A stretch of 64,000 bases of DNA from Syncephalastrum monosporum B8922 (lineage: Eukaryota; Mucoromycota; Mucoromycetes; Mucorales; Syncephalastraceae), in assembly GCA_000697355.1 (NCBI GenBank), contig JNEN01001269.1, forward strand, positions 1 to 64,000, given 5' to 3'. Of the stretch, positions 33,568 to 44,022 are shown in pieces. Under the pieces are notes generated by a model. It did not search any database, was not told the origin of the DNA, and saw only the letters and a program-made list of their open reading frames with translations. The first letter of the stretch is position 1. The number at the start of each line of letters is the position of its first letter. A program made the translations under genes and the position numbers.

Positions 33568-33727
33568 CAGTGCTTCCAACAAGCAATGTCGCACAGGGTC
33601 AAAAATGATGTCGCTAGCCAATCAAAAAATGATGTCGTTGTGGGATCAACATCAATTTCGCATGTTCTGAAAGGAAAGTCGTTCCAGCGGCCACTTGCCA
33701 TTTTCCCAGTGGCCACTTGCTTTTTCT
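33568..33727 (+). repeat. Left terminal inverted repeat
   Basis: Inverse match to 35231-35388. Differences: a 24-base insertion here that duplicates AAAAATGATGTCG, and one fewer copy of an internal GCCACTTGCCATTTTCCCAGTG-type unit than on the right. Confidence 0.85.
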
Positions 33728-33728
33728 A

Positions 33729-33976
33729 TCATGTGACGTCCTAGCGTAGCGCTGGACTCACTTATTACACGAGAGGTCTGCTTACTTATTGGGTTTCCTA
33801 AGTTCTCCGTTTTAATTGCGAACAAAGATAAAAGAATTTTTGACAGCTAATCTATTACTACATCTTTGAAAGAGAGCGAACAGAAAAGCAGAAAGCAGGC
33901 GGGCGGGTGGGTGAAAGACCGTAGCAGACCTCTCGTGTAATAAGTGAGTGCAGCGCTACGCTAGGACGTCACATGA
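33729..33976. mobile_element. Nested TA-flanked MITE
   Basis: A 248-base unit with 54-base terminal inverted repeats (start TCATGTGACGTCCTAGCGTA; one mismatch between the arms). TA stands on both sides (33727-33728, 33977-33978). It has no coding capacity. It sits exactly where the left inverted repeat of the larger element ends, so it inserted into that element. The arms could fold into a long hairpin. Confidence 0.85.
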
Positions 33977-34062
33977 TAAAGCCGCGAAGTCTATGAAGGC
34001 AAGCCGGACTTTCCTGGAAGATTCATCGATGTGATTTAAGAGATTTTGAGAAACAAAATGGA

Positions 34063-35150
34063 TCAGATTTTGTCCAGGAAATGAATGTATTTTTTTTGCA
34101 CTTTACCCTGCATCCCACCGCCAACGTTGGCAAAGGCCTGCTTGGCTTTCTTTTTGTCTCGTGTTTCGAGACAACTGCCAGCCGGCGTGTCCATTGAGCC
34201 GTAGACGAACTCACACAGCAGCTTCGTTTTCAGCTTGACAGCTTGCGCCTCCATGGATTTGATTTTTGCCCCAACTGTTTCCTTGGTATTTGGCTTCCTT
34301 GCATACCCAAGTGTACAGATAGATGGTCGCGTATCTCTCACCACGCGTCGAAACTGCACCACATGTTCAACACTATGCCAAGAGACGTCTACAAAAGGAA
34401 TGAATACCACATATCTAGCCAGAAAAAGTTTAACCTCTGTACTTCTCCAAAAGGACGTTGTACCATCGGCCGCATTTGCGTTCTTTGTTCACTTGCTTGC
34501 GTTTGGTTGAGCCCCAGCGTCCATCCTTGGACATGTACTCGGCGATCGCATCAGCTGTCAAAGTCGTACCGGGAAAGTGCGTCGCAAAAATATCAAAAGT
34601 TGCACCCACCAACTTTTCGGATGAAAGCTTCAGGTTCAAAGCATCAACTTCACGTATCGATTTCTAAAGACTTGATCTTCGCTTAGGAACGTTTTCTCTG
34701 TCACTTCGTCGATGGATTGTTCCAGGAAAATGCAAGACAAGACGTCAAGGACCTTTGCACGCTTGTGGATGCCCATAGGTTTTTTAAGCTTGTGTGAAGC
34801 ATTGCCATTCGAGCCATTGTCTTCCGAGCCAACACCGTGTGTGCTGCTATCCACCGGGCTGCTGTCATCCGAGTCGTTGTCGCCGTCCACGCTGTTGCGA
34901 TCATCTGATGTCATATGCAGGATGAGGGTTGCCGGCGCTTCTACAACCAATCTTTGAAAGCGCCATGGTCCATATCGATTTTAAGCGTTGACATGGGAAA
35001 CGCCAGTTCTGGGCCACCTTTCTTGAGAATGACGGGCTCCAGTCCAGCAGTTTCCAGACGTTTCATTGCAATCGTTTTGTTTTCGTTTGTAACCGGAAGC
35101 CCATAGATTGAGCAAGCGGCTACCTCGGCTGAAAAAGACACTGAAGTCAC
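34063..35150 (-). pseudogene. Frame-broken cargo gene inside the transposon, unrecognised
   Basis: Four consecutive minus-strand blocks (35150-34941, 34950-34636, 34639-34430, 34410-34063) continue one another with frame changes at about 34945, 34638 and 34420, and no adequate GT-AG introns at the joints. Read together they suggest one protein of roughly 350 residues with an acidic Ser/Asp region, a basic KLKKPMGIHKR stretch, a GRWGSTKRKQVNKERKCGRW basic block and a Lys-rich end. No DDE/D triad, helicase, integrase or other known domain was seen. It may be a decayed element-encoded protein or captured host DNA. Confidence 0.5.
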
Positions 35151-35230
35151 AATGGGGAACAGAGAATTATCAGATCAGGTGATTGTGAAGTGTGTGTATC
35201 AGTTTTCTCGGGGGCGGGGGGAGTGCAGTA

Positions 35231-35388
35231 AGAAAAAGCAAGTGGCCACTGGGAAAATGGCAAGTGGCCACTGGAAAAATGGCAAGTGGCCGCTGGAACG
35301 ACTTTCCTTTCAGAACATGCGAAATTGATGTTGATCCCACAACGACATCATTTTTGACCCTGTGCGACATTGCTTGTTGGAAGCACTG
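35231..35388 (-). repeat. Right terminal inverted repeat
   Basis: Inverse of 33568-33727, ending GGAAGCACTG before the TA duplication. It carries three copies of the GTGGCCACT-containing unit, against two on the left. Confidence 0.85.
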
Positions 35389-35571
35389 TATCCTTGATAG
35401 TTTTTGAGAGATGCCCCTGCAGCCATGGTCAGGATGGTCTAAGGTGATTGGGTGAAATATGCAGAGAACCGGCGGCCTTTGAAATGAGCTTCCTCAATAC
35501 TCAAGCTGGCCGCGTAAGCTACTCTCTTTCCATCCATCCATCCGCATATCCAACCCATCCGATCCGCAGCT

Positions 35572-36254
35572 ATGGCCGATACCGAGGAAAAGAAGACCAC
35601 TGAGCAGGTGAGACATTTTATCGCAGTGATGGCCGTCATTTCAGGCGATGAGTGAGAGATTAACAAAACTGAACGTTCTGAAGACTGAGGAGGTTGAGCC
35701 TTCCCCCGATGTCCACTTTGAGCCCATCGTGAAACTCGAGGAGGTCGAGGTCAAGACGTTTGAGGAAGATGAGGATGTTTTGTTCAAAATGTAAGCTGTT
35801 TAGCACTTGTCAGTTCAATGACAGCGGTAGATGGAAGTGCTAATGTTGGAATTTCAGGCGCGCCAAGCTTTTCCGCTTTGATAAGCAGCTCAAGGAATGG
35901 AAGGAGCGTGGCACCGGTGACGTCAAGTTCCTTCAACACAAGGAGAACAAAAAGGTGCGTCTGTTGATGCGCCGGGACAAGACCCATAAGGTGTGCGCCA
36001 ACCACATGGTTACGCCTGAGATCACCTTGTCGCCCAACGTTGGCTCGGACCGGTCCTGGGTGTGGAACGTCACTGCGGACGTTTCCGACGGTGAAGCCAA
36101 GCCTGAGACGCTCGCTATCCGATTCGCCAACTCGGAGAACGCCAACATCTTCAAGCAGAAGTTCGAGGAGGTCCAAAAGGCCAATGAGAAGCTTCTGAAG
36201 AAGGACGACGAGAAGAAGGAGGATGATAAGAAGGAGGAAGAAAAGAAAGAGTAA
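35572..36254 (+). CDS. YRB1: Ran-specific GTPase-activating cofactor RanBP1/Yrb1
   Basis: Three exons (35572-35607, 35684-35790, 35858-36254) give 179 residues. The Ran-binding domain starts at [20 protein letters not shown] and contains [22 protein letters not shown], the signature [22 protein letters not shown] (split across lines of the alignment), and [14 protein letters not shown]. The C-terminus is a Lys/Glu helix. The protein binds Ran-GTP in the cytoplasm and, with RanGAP, drives GTP hydrolysis after nuclear export. The short acidic N-terminus matches yeast Yrb1. A transposon ends about 180 bases upstream, so the promoter is compact or includes element sequence. Confidence 0.95.
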
Positions 36255-36964
36255 GCTTACTCGTCGCTTCTCTTTTTCTTTTTCTCTGTCGACAGCAACA
36301 ACAACAACAACAACAACAGCAACGACAACAACACATATACATGATCCCCTCCATCCAGAACTAGGCCATGACACAATTCTCCCCTGAAATTCCCTGACGA
36401 CCCACCCGATTTGTACACACCCAGACACCAACATGCATTCGCGTTTCTTCACTAGTTTATGCGTGCAAACAAACTAACAAACCTGTATTCGCCCTCTGTC
36501 TCTTTGTCCCTTACCCTTACCCTTTCAACACGTATCTCGCCTACACACGCACATATAAGCGCTAGGAGTGCATTTTTTAAAAGAAGAGTTTTCGTGGTGC
36601 TTTCTCTAATGGATGGCCTTTGTCGAACCACTAAATATGGTTTTGGGCTCAGTTTATGCGAGTGGGTCCCGCCGTTTGTTGCGTGTGTGTGCGCGAAGCA
36701 ACTCTCTTAATTTGCGTACGTAGCAGCATTCAATACAAAATATGTAATACAATGGATGCGGACCCTACCCAATGCGCGTGCGTGTGTTGCGCTTCATTTC
36801 AGATGCCGCGCCACACTTGCAACCGTTGGATTCAGTTTATAGACTCAAGAACAAAGTAAACTTTCTTTTTTAAACGTTGTGTCGCATCGGGTTATTTTGG
36901 GACTTTACCTTTTTCCCAGTCGTTCTTTCCACTTGCACTTTGTCCACCCCAACCTTTCCCTTAC
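36255..36964. other. 3' UTR and promoter, with a CAA repeat
   Basis: Right after the YRB1 stop lies an ACAACAACAAC-type microsatellite (about 36295-36331), presumably in its 3' UTR. Farther on is the upstream region of the C2-domain gene. No gene seen. Confidence 0.55.
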
Positions 36965-38574
36965 ATGGCACAATCTCGAATCATTGGCGAGTTGGCCGTG
37001 GTTGCCTTGGAAGCTGTATGTTGTCCTCTCTCTCCCACTTCTGACGTTCCATCTCGGCTTGCTCATCTTTTGTATTGACCCATGGCCTTTGTTTCTACAG
37101 GAAAATCTGCCCAAGGTACCATCGTGCACAGACTCTAGTACCTGATCGATCGCGGTATGCCTAACTCACCTCTTTATAGATTGCCGGCAACTTGACGTCC
37201 TTTTGTGTCTTCAAGCTCGGTAACGTTGCCAAACGTACCAAAAGTGACCCTCGGGGCGGCCGTAATCCTACCTGGGACGACCAGGTAATAAGCTCATAGA
37301 CATGCATGAAGAAAATGCTCATGATTCATCCAAGGTCAATATGCCCGTTCCTGCTGGTGCCACTACAATGATCGTGCAAGTCATGGACGAGCAAAAGGGC
37401 GAACAGCTTGTGTGTGAAGGCAGCGTCGACCTGGCAAAGGTCCTGAAAGACGGCGAATTCGATGGTATTCCTTACAGACGATTCAATGCGCGCGCATAGG
37501 CTAAAAAAGTAGCGTCCTTTATTAGAGTGGGTCCCCATGAAGCGGCGCGGCCAAGAAGCAGGCGATGTGTACCTCGAATTGACCTTTTATGCTGCCCTGA
37601 ATGTAAAGTCAATCACAAACCTTTAGCCGTAGATGCCCCAAAATGGCGAGTTAACGCTCCGCATAATGAAATCAATAGAATCCCCCTCCGCGCCGACAGC
37701 CCACGCGCTTCGGACATCCACGGCCGCCTGCTATGGCTCAGGGCTATGGACGCCCTCCGCCGCCGATGGCTCAGCCCTACGCGCGGCCAAGACCACCGCC
37801 AGTTCACGTGGGCACACCCATGGGTATGACCAGACCGCCTGCTCCTCCTGCTCAGGCAAATCCCCCCCCGTCACAGCCCTATCCAATCCACCAGCAGCAT
37901 CGCCCGCCGCCGTCAACCTCCTCCGGTTCGTCTGTAATGTCACCGATGTCGGCATCCTCGTCCCACGTCTCGGTTGGATCCACCTGGCGCGCCTCGTCCA
38001 CGCCTCGCCCGCGACCCCCGCCTGGCCCCAGCCCTAGCAGTGGCGGCCATAGCCCACGTCCCCCTGCTATGTTTGCTCCTGGCCCGCCGTCTTCACATGG
38101 ATCGCCTGGCCCGACTGGTGCTCCTTTGCTCTCAGCGCCTTATAGGCCCATGACAGGCACGCCACCTGTCTCGCATCAGCCATCTTATGGAGGTAACAAT
38201 GGTAAGTGAGCCAGTGATGTCCGGTGAGCTTTCTGTCTTACGCAAGTATATAAGGTTATATGTATCCAAATGATACACGGCCTTACCCGCCCAAACCGCT
38301 GCCGCAGACGCCGAGTACTTATCCGCAACAATTTGAACCCGGCCGCTCCCCGCAACCGCCCACTTCATTCCCTACACCTCAACCATATCCTGCGGCCTAT
38401 CCCCCTGGTCCTCCTCCACCCCCGCAAGGTTTCCCACCGCCTCCACACCAGGCAGGGTATCCCCCTCACAACGGTCCTCCTCCACACCAACCTTACGGCG
38501 GCGGCGGCTATCCACCGGGTCCTCCTCCTCCGTCCGGCGGTGGTTATCACCAACCTGGCTATCCTCCTTATTAA
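36965..38574 (+). CDS. C2-domain protein with proline-rich tail, Fic1/Inn1-like
   Basis: Seven exons (36965-37015, 37101-37115, 37180-37284, 37335-37464, 37526-37602, 37679-38201, 38255-38574) give 406 residues. Residues 1-125 form a C2 domain: GELAVVALEAENLPK, FCVFKLGNVAKRTK, RNPTWDDQ, VMDEQKGEQLVCEG and EWVPMKRRGQEAGDVYLELTF. The rest is disordered and rich in PxxP (for example GYGRPPPPMAQP, AYPPGPPPPPQGF, QAGYPPHNGPPP). This layout is that of fission-yeast Fic1 and budding-yeast Inn1, which link the contractile ring to membrane ingression through SH3 partners. I infer a cytokinesis/septation role. Exon 2 is only 15 bases. Confidence 0.8.
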
Positions 38575-39871
38575 CATGTTTTGCTCATTCATCGTCTTTC
38601 CATCGTTATTCCGATTTGCACTTTCGATTAGTATTACCATTTTTTAGCGTCATTTTTTTTTTTTGCTTTGCGCCTAGATCAATCCAATTTATGTATTTCT
38701 CATTTCACCATTATGGCCGCGACCTGGCGGCTACGAACGAACGAACAAACGAACGAAAAAAAAGGAAGAAATGCATCAACACATGGAAACAGAGAATATG
38801 TGCTACTCTCACTTTGTCTATTGACACATCAATTTATGAACTGATTTCACGTCGAAATTGCTTTATTGTATTTCCATGCAATTTCAGTGTGATTTGTCAT
38901 TGTCAGAAATTTGCATGAAAAAAGACCTTGGTGGCCACTCATTATAATCGCGCCAACCCGATTTGTGCAAGTGGGAAGCTTGTCAACCGACTCTCGCGCA
39001 GCTATCCTATTTACATTAGCGGATGAACTTCGCATTCGTCGAGCCTTTCCCTACAACAGCTCTCGCCCAAGAAGTAGATTTCCCCGCAAGTGTATTGGTC
39101 TCCTAAACTGTGATGTGTCGCTCGCACTCGCCTATAATGAACTTTTTAGACGCAATAGCAATACCAGCATGGCCGAAAGCTTGATCAAACTAGCCAGCAG
39201 TTTGTAGGCGGACTTTTTCCTAACTCTTATTTTTCTGTTGGATTGGAAAGGCTGCAGGATCACGCCTGTAACTTGGCACAGGGTCACTGGGTGATAAAAG
39301 GCCACGTATATGGCTTTGCTCAACCTTGAATAGGTCACACCCATGCTGGAGCTCCTTGGTCGACCAAGGTACAGATCAGACTGGGTATGAATGGCGCAAC
39401 AGTAAAGTGTTTCCTCACCGACGAACGCTGGCGGTTGTCTGATGCCACGCGCTGAACATACAGAGTGCTCGTTGGCTTGAAACGCCATGAATGACAGTAG
39501 TAGTATATAGCCACATGAATCATATATGCATACGTATGTCAAGCAGCATATATTCGCGCGGCGAACAATGGACAAATACAGATCTCACTTTCAGCGGTCG
39601 TCGCCGTGTCTTGTAGAACGTATAGGAACCATTAAAGCTCGATATTACTCTCCCTCACATGTGTAGCCTATATCATTTGCATAGCATTAAAAATCGAGAG
39701 TGTTTTATTTACAGATTTCCTTTCTTTCTTGCATAGGTTAAGGTCAGTTACTGTAGGGCATGAGAAGAGAGAGAGGAGTGGAAGGAAAGAGCGGAAAGTG
39801 TAGTGCATATTTTTCCATTGTTCACAAGGTGCGATGTCGTCCAAAGCATGAATATGCAGTTGGTCGGTCTA
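38575..39871. other. Intergenic; one weak minus-strand frame
   Basis: Contains a (AACG)n-like stretch near 38730-38760. A minus frame from an ATG at about 39488 to 39132 encodes roughly 118 residues with a Leu-rich C-terminus, but with no family resemblance; it may be chance. Otherwise flanks of neighbouring genes. Confidence 0.4.
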
Positions 39872-41727
39872 TCACTTGGTAGAGAGCGACGACATAAGAT
39901 CCATCATGGCACCTATATAAGAGAGTTACATCTTTTGTCGGTATTTTAGTAATCTTTTCCTACCGAGACTGGGTGACCGCATGTGGCGCGACTCGGGCGG
40001 AGACTTCATGAGATGACTGTAGAGAGGATGGTCGTCTTCTTGTGCATGCAGCGGCCCATGGGATGCTGGGTCCTTTGATTCCAAGGGCTGTAGGGTCGGC
40101 ATGCCCTCGACGAACTGGGCCAAGACGTCGTCCCCACTCCAGACAGAGGCATTCTCTGCCGGTGGGATTTCTTCCGTTGTGTCCTCTTCTTGTAGCCTAC
40201 CGCTCCGAATCTCGGATAATCCTTTGAGGCGCCTCCATTTGTTGGTTTTGCGCACGTCGTAATCGATGGAGAGGAACCTAACCCAAAATATGAGCACATT
40301 ATAAAAATAAGGTTTCCCTTGACCTACCAAAATTCGGAAAAAAACTCTGCAGGCAGCTCCCAGCTTTCACTGAAGGAGGGATCGCCGCCGTGATAAACCG
40401 CACCGTTGAGTAGCATAGCAAAGCAGCGATCATAGTCCATTTGATCTCGAAATATGATCATGCGGTCCCGCATATGCGGAGCAGGAATCAGGTCGATTCG
40501 AGGATCGTGTGGTATCGCGAGCTGGAGCAGAGTCGGTTGCAGGCGTATGGCGGATTTGCCCATGGTCGTCAGGGCGGATTGGACGCGAAGTTGAAGTCGA
40601 ATCTTTTGGATCGCACTCAAACTGGATGATGACTTATCATGGTGGTAGGCTTCCTCTTCTTGAGGTACCTCTTGTGCTTGTTGTGGCTGCTGATCGTGGT
40701 CATCTTGATGTCCCTGTTGATGTCCCTGTTCCTGTTGCTGCTGCTGTTTGGTAAAGTCCTCTTCTTCGGTGTGGAGCCACTGTGACATGTCAACATCATC
40801 CGCTTCGTGTTTAACAGTGGTGGGGGTGGGCGATAACGACGCACTGGCGATGGAAGCGTACTCGTCGGCTGCTGAAGGTGAAACAGAGGTGTTTTGGGAT
40901 GAAGCAGGGGCTGGTTGTGGCGTGGCGGGGGGGGGGGTGGCGGTATCATCCGGACTCATGATGTCCATTGTATCGTCCTCCTGATCACTGTCCTTGGATT
41001 CGGGCACGGTATTGGCAAAATGGGAGGCGATAGTCGGTTTGAGATTGATATTGTTACGCGTGTACGCGTTGACATACGCCTCGATGGCATGCGGAGCGGA
41101 CTGAGCCATTTCACTCAAGGCCTCTTCGGTCAAATACGGGGAATGCGTGGGAATATGGATATTGTGGTGCATACACACAAACTGCAGGGTCAAGACGACA
41201 CCCTTGAGGTACCAGTTCTCGGCCTTGAACCCGTCCAGCTTGCTGCGGGCCTGATTAAGCTCCTTGACTGCATTGTTGCGCTGATCCCGCAGCGTTCGGA
41301 TCGTGTTTTCTAAGTCTTTCAGGTGCTTCTCTTTACGCTCACGGAACGCGCGCTGAGCAGCCCTGTTCTGTGCCTTGCGCAGTGCGGGTGAGGCCGGATT
41401 CGGTTTGCGGCCGGGTTTTTTGCGTATCTTGGCGGGCGGCTCGTGCGGCATCATCATCGACGAGGGCGGGTGGGTCGGCAGGTACGGGTTGACGTTGAAG
41501 GGCACGCCAGGCACGTCACTCACATAGATGGCCTGGGGCTCGTGTTGGGATGCTTCCGGGAATGGGCTGAACTGCATACTGCTCTGTTGTGCCTGCCTCG
41601 GCGGGTTATTACTATTGCTCCCGCCGTTATGCTGGCCGTGCGCGCCAGCAAAACTCATGTCCTGCGACCACATTTGGGACGGGTCATTGTTGCTGTGAAT
41701 CAAAAAGTCGTCAATGAACGAATCCAT
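39872..41727 (-). CDS. AP-1-type bZIP transcription factor with C-terminal DUF3425-like domain
   Basis: Three exons (41727-40328, 40277-39964, 39912-39872) give 584 residues. The basic region KAQNRAAQRAFRERK (N-x-x-A-Q-x-x-F-R, Yap/Pap1 class) is preceded by KKPGRKPNP and followed by a zipper of about five heptads. A Gln/Ser/Pro-rich middle part leads to LAIPHDPRIDLIPAPHMRDRMI and FWFLSIDYDVRK, a domain like DUF3425 of fungal bZIPs. The last intron (51 bases, with TACTAAA branch-like sequence) joins to a short amphipathic end GAMMDLMSSLSTK. It is the divergent paralogue of the gene at 44023. I infer a nuclear stress- or development-related regulator. An upstream in-frame ATG (41847) is possible. 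Confidence 0.88.
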
Positions 41728-42910
41728 CGTAGCATTTGAAATACAACAAGAGGAAGAAGGGGTGAGAACGGGAAAGAGAAGAGATGAAGAATCACACGTG
41801 AAAGCATTTGTTGTCCTTTCCATTCCCAGCAGGCCATCTCTTTGCACAATTTTGCCAACTCATATCATATTTGTCATTCATAATAGAATAATCATTACCA
41901 GGAAGAAACTCGTAATATGCTCTATGCCTTCGCGTAAGCATTTACCATGTCTGCTTCATCGCATTGTGTGTATCATATTCTACCCTATTCTTACCATTTT
42001 CATGAACGTGCCCGGCCCGATCCTTACAGATGGCATCCTCTGACGCGTTACACCGCCATTCGACTTTAGCAGTGTTAACCGCAGTTTGTGCAACCGCGGA
42101 CTTAGATACAGCTTCTGCCTAATACCTCTTCACTCCTTTCTTTAGCGCCGGGACACTCTTTGTTTTATTTTATTTGCGTTTTCGTAACTGTCCTTTTTAC
42201 CTATTAGTGTTCGCGAAAAGAACATGTTTGCTGTATGCAGTTTTAGCAATGAACAGCTCACAAATAAACATTTTTTATGTTCGTGTGAAGGAAAGTGCGG
42301 GGAATCGCAGGAGAAACCACCAATGACAGCGGGGCCGATCCTTTATTTTTTCATGGCCCAGCAACCCAGGCAGCAACCCAAAATTTTAAGTTCGACGTTG
42401 TTACAACTAAGCTGGCCCTCCCGTAATATGGTTGCGCTGTCTTTTCTCCTTGGATACGGCACTCCGCCAACAATACGCAGCATGGATGTGCCAAAGACGA
42501 TCACATTCATAGAGTACACAACACGTTGAAACCAAGACGTACTAAGCGTGTTTAAAATCATGCCTTAAACCAGAACCATAAGCTTATACGTTAAAAGGTC
42601 TTCTCTTAGTTTAGTTGTGAGTGTTCAGAGTTGTCTATGATAAACAACCTGGCGGGAAAAAGTGACGAACCAATGTTGAGGTACGACGCCAGCTCATTAA
42701 GCGATTTCTGCTATTTCGCGTCGCAATTTCATTTCATATAACAGGTAACGCGCTCTTCCCGGCTGTGGTTGGTTAAGTTTTTATGTGTCCGGTGGTAAAG
42801 TCCAAATTCAGCAGTAACTTCATTAAATCTTAGTGAACTGAATAGACCGGGCCTGTGCGGTCGCGCCCAAGAAACGACCGCCTCCGAAAAGTTCTGCCAT
42901 TCAAATCGTA
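41728..42910. other. Intergenic between divergent bZIP genes, left part
   Basis: Upstream region of the minus-strand bZIP gene. One plus frame at 42224-42529 has no family resemblance or leader features. No gene supported. Confidence 0.45.
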
Positions 42911-43148
42911 TCATTTTGTCTTGTCAGCACGGTGACTGCTGCTTCTTTCACCCAATGGCAAGCTGCTATAAATGACAAGATAGACACAAATATGGTAGCA
43001 CAGGCAGGATAGAACCATAAAACAGGCATCGGGCGTGGTAAGGCCGAGGATGGTAACCCACTCCAAAGGCACAGACTGTGAACATAGCCAACTAGGCAAT
43101 TCCAACTTCAACTTTGCTTACCAAGAGGGCGAGGACAGAAGAAATCAT
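42911..43148 (-). CDS. Possible small membrane protein
   Basis: Two exons (43148-43122 and 43075-42911) joined by a textbook intron (TTG|GTAAGC ... TTCACAG|TCT) give 63 residues: MISSVLALL, then SVPLEWVTILGLTTPD, a hydrophobic segment CFMVLSCLCYHICVYLVIYS and a basic tail. Size, one membrane segment and good splice signals make it plausible, but there is no homologue I know. It could also be the 3' part of a longer transcript. Confidence 0.3.
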
Positions 43149-44022
43149 TTACGGGTGGAACTGAAAACGCCTGGACTGTTTATTTGCACTGGTTCTATCG
43201 AATGCAATGCTCATGGTATACCGAATTATGCTGTCACGCCCGGTGGCACCAGAAGGTGGCTCTGGTAGAGCTTGTATTTTTCGGTTACAAGCCATATTCT
43301 AGCACCCCACCGGCGCATGCACCGTAGTAATTACGGCATATAAATGTGGTATATAATCTTTTTTGTTGGGTTCTGTGAGGAGTTGGAAAACGAAAATGAG
43401 AAAAAAAAAAAGTTGAATTCGGTCCCTAAAAGGGTCAAGGTGTTGGCAGCATCAAATATGCGTTGCCGTTGTTATACCAATATGCAAGTTTGAGCAGATA
43501 TTGTTGGCAGCGGCCATTTTAAGGGCAATGTTGACTTCCAAAAGTTGCGAAAAGGCTATTACAGCGAGCGAAGTTGTGACACATTTAGCAACGGACACGC
43601 GGGCGTTGCACTCTTTTGATTTATCCAATGACATAGCCATAAACCAACAAAGAGATATAACTCAGTAGCGAATGTGTGTATTGTCATAAGAAAGGCAAAG
43701 ACACGTCAGATTCTGCCGCCGTCTGTCGCACAACCGACATGTGAAAAAAAGTCAGAAAAAAATTCGGTGGGGAGGAGCTAGGACTTTCCCCACACGGGAG
43801 CACAAAACTTTAGACGCAGATCACTACATACACGTTCTCAAAACTCACATGGCATCTGGGACAAGCTTTTCTTCGCAGGACGGCATATGTGGCCCCGAAC
43901 GCTTCCCCAAAAATCATAATGCTATATATACCTTCGATCCACATGTCATTTTCTGTTTCCCATCCACCGCCACTTCCCCATCCTCCTCTGTCTTCTTCCA
44001 TACGGCTCGATTCTCTCTATCG
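43149..44022. promoter_or_regulatory. Upstream region of the plus-strand bZIP gene
   Basis: Includes a TATA-like TATATATA at 43924-43931, about 95 bases before the chosen ATG. The frame is open further upstream (ATG at 43849), but the TATA position favours the start at 44023. An A10 run lies near 43402. Confidence 0.45.

Larger units (their letters stand above)
33568..35388. mobile_element. Tc1/mariner-like element with long terminal inverted repeats
   Basis: The element begins CAGTGCTTCCAACAAGCAAT and ends with its exact inverse, and is flanked on both sides by TA (33566-33567 and 35389-35390). A CAGTG terminus and TA target duplication are the hallmarks of the Tc1/mariner superfamily. The inverted repeats extend about 160 bases inward. 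The interior has no recognisable DDE/D transposase. It instead holds a decayed minus-strand reading frame (34063-35150) and, at the inner edge of the left repeat, a second TA-flanked element. It therefore looks non-autonomous. The right end is only about 180 bases upstream of YRB1. Confidence 0.85.

Noticed and set aside
35784..36452. Minus-strand frame of 222 codons over YRB1
   Set aside because: Runs of Val/Leu/Cys arise from the antisense of Lys/Glu codons and the CAA repeat; YRB1 is clear on the other strand.
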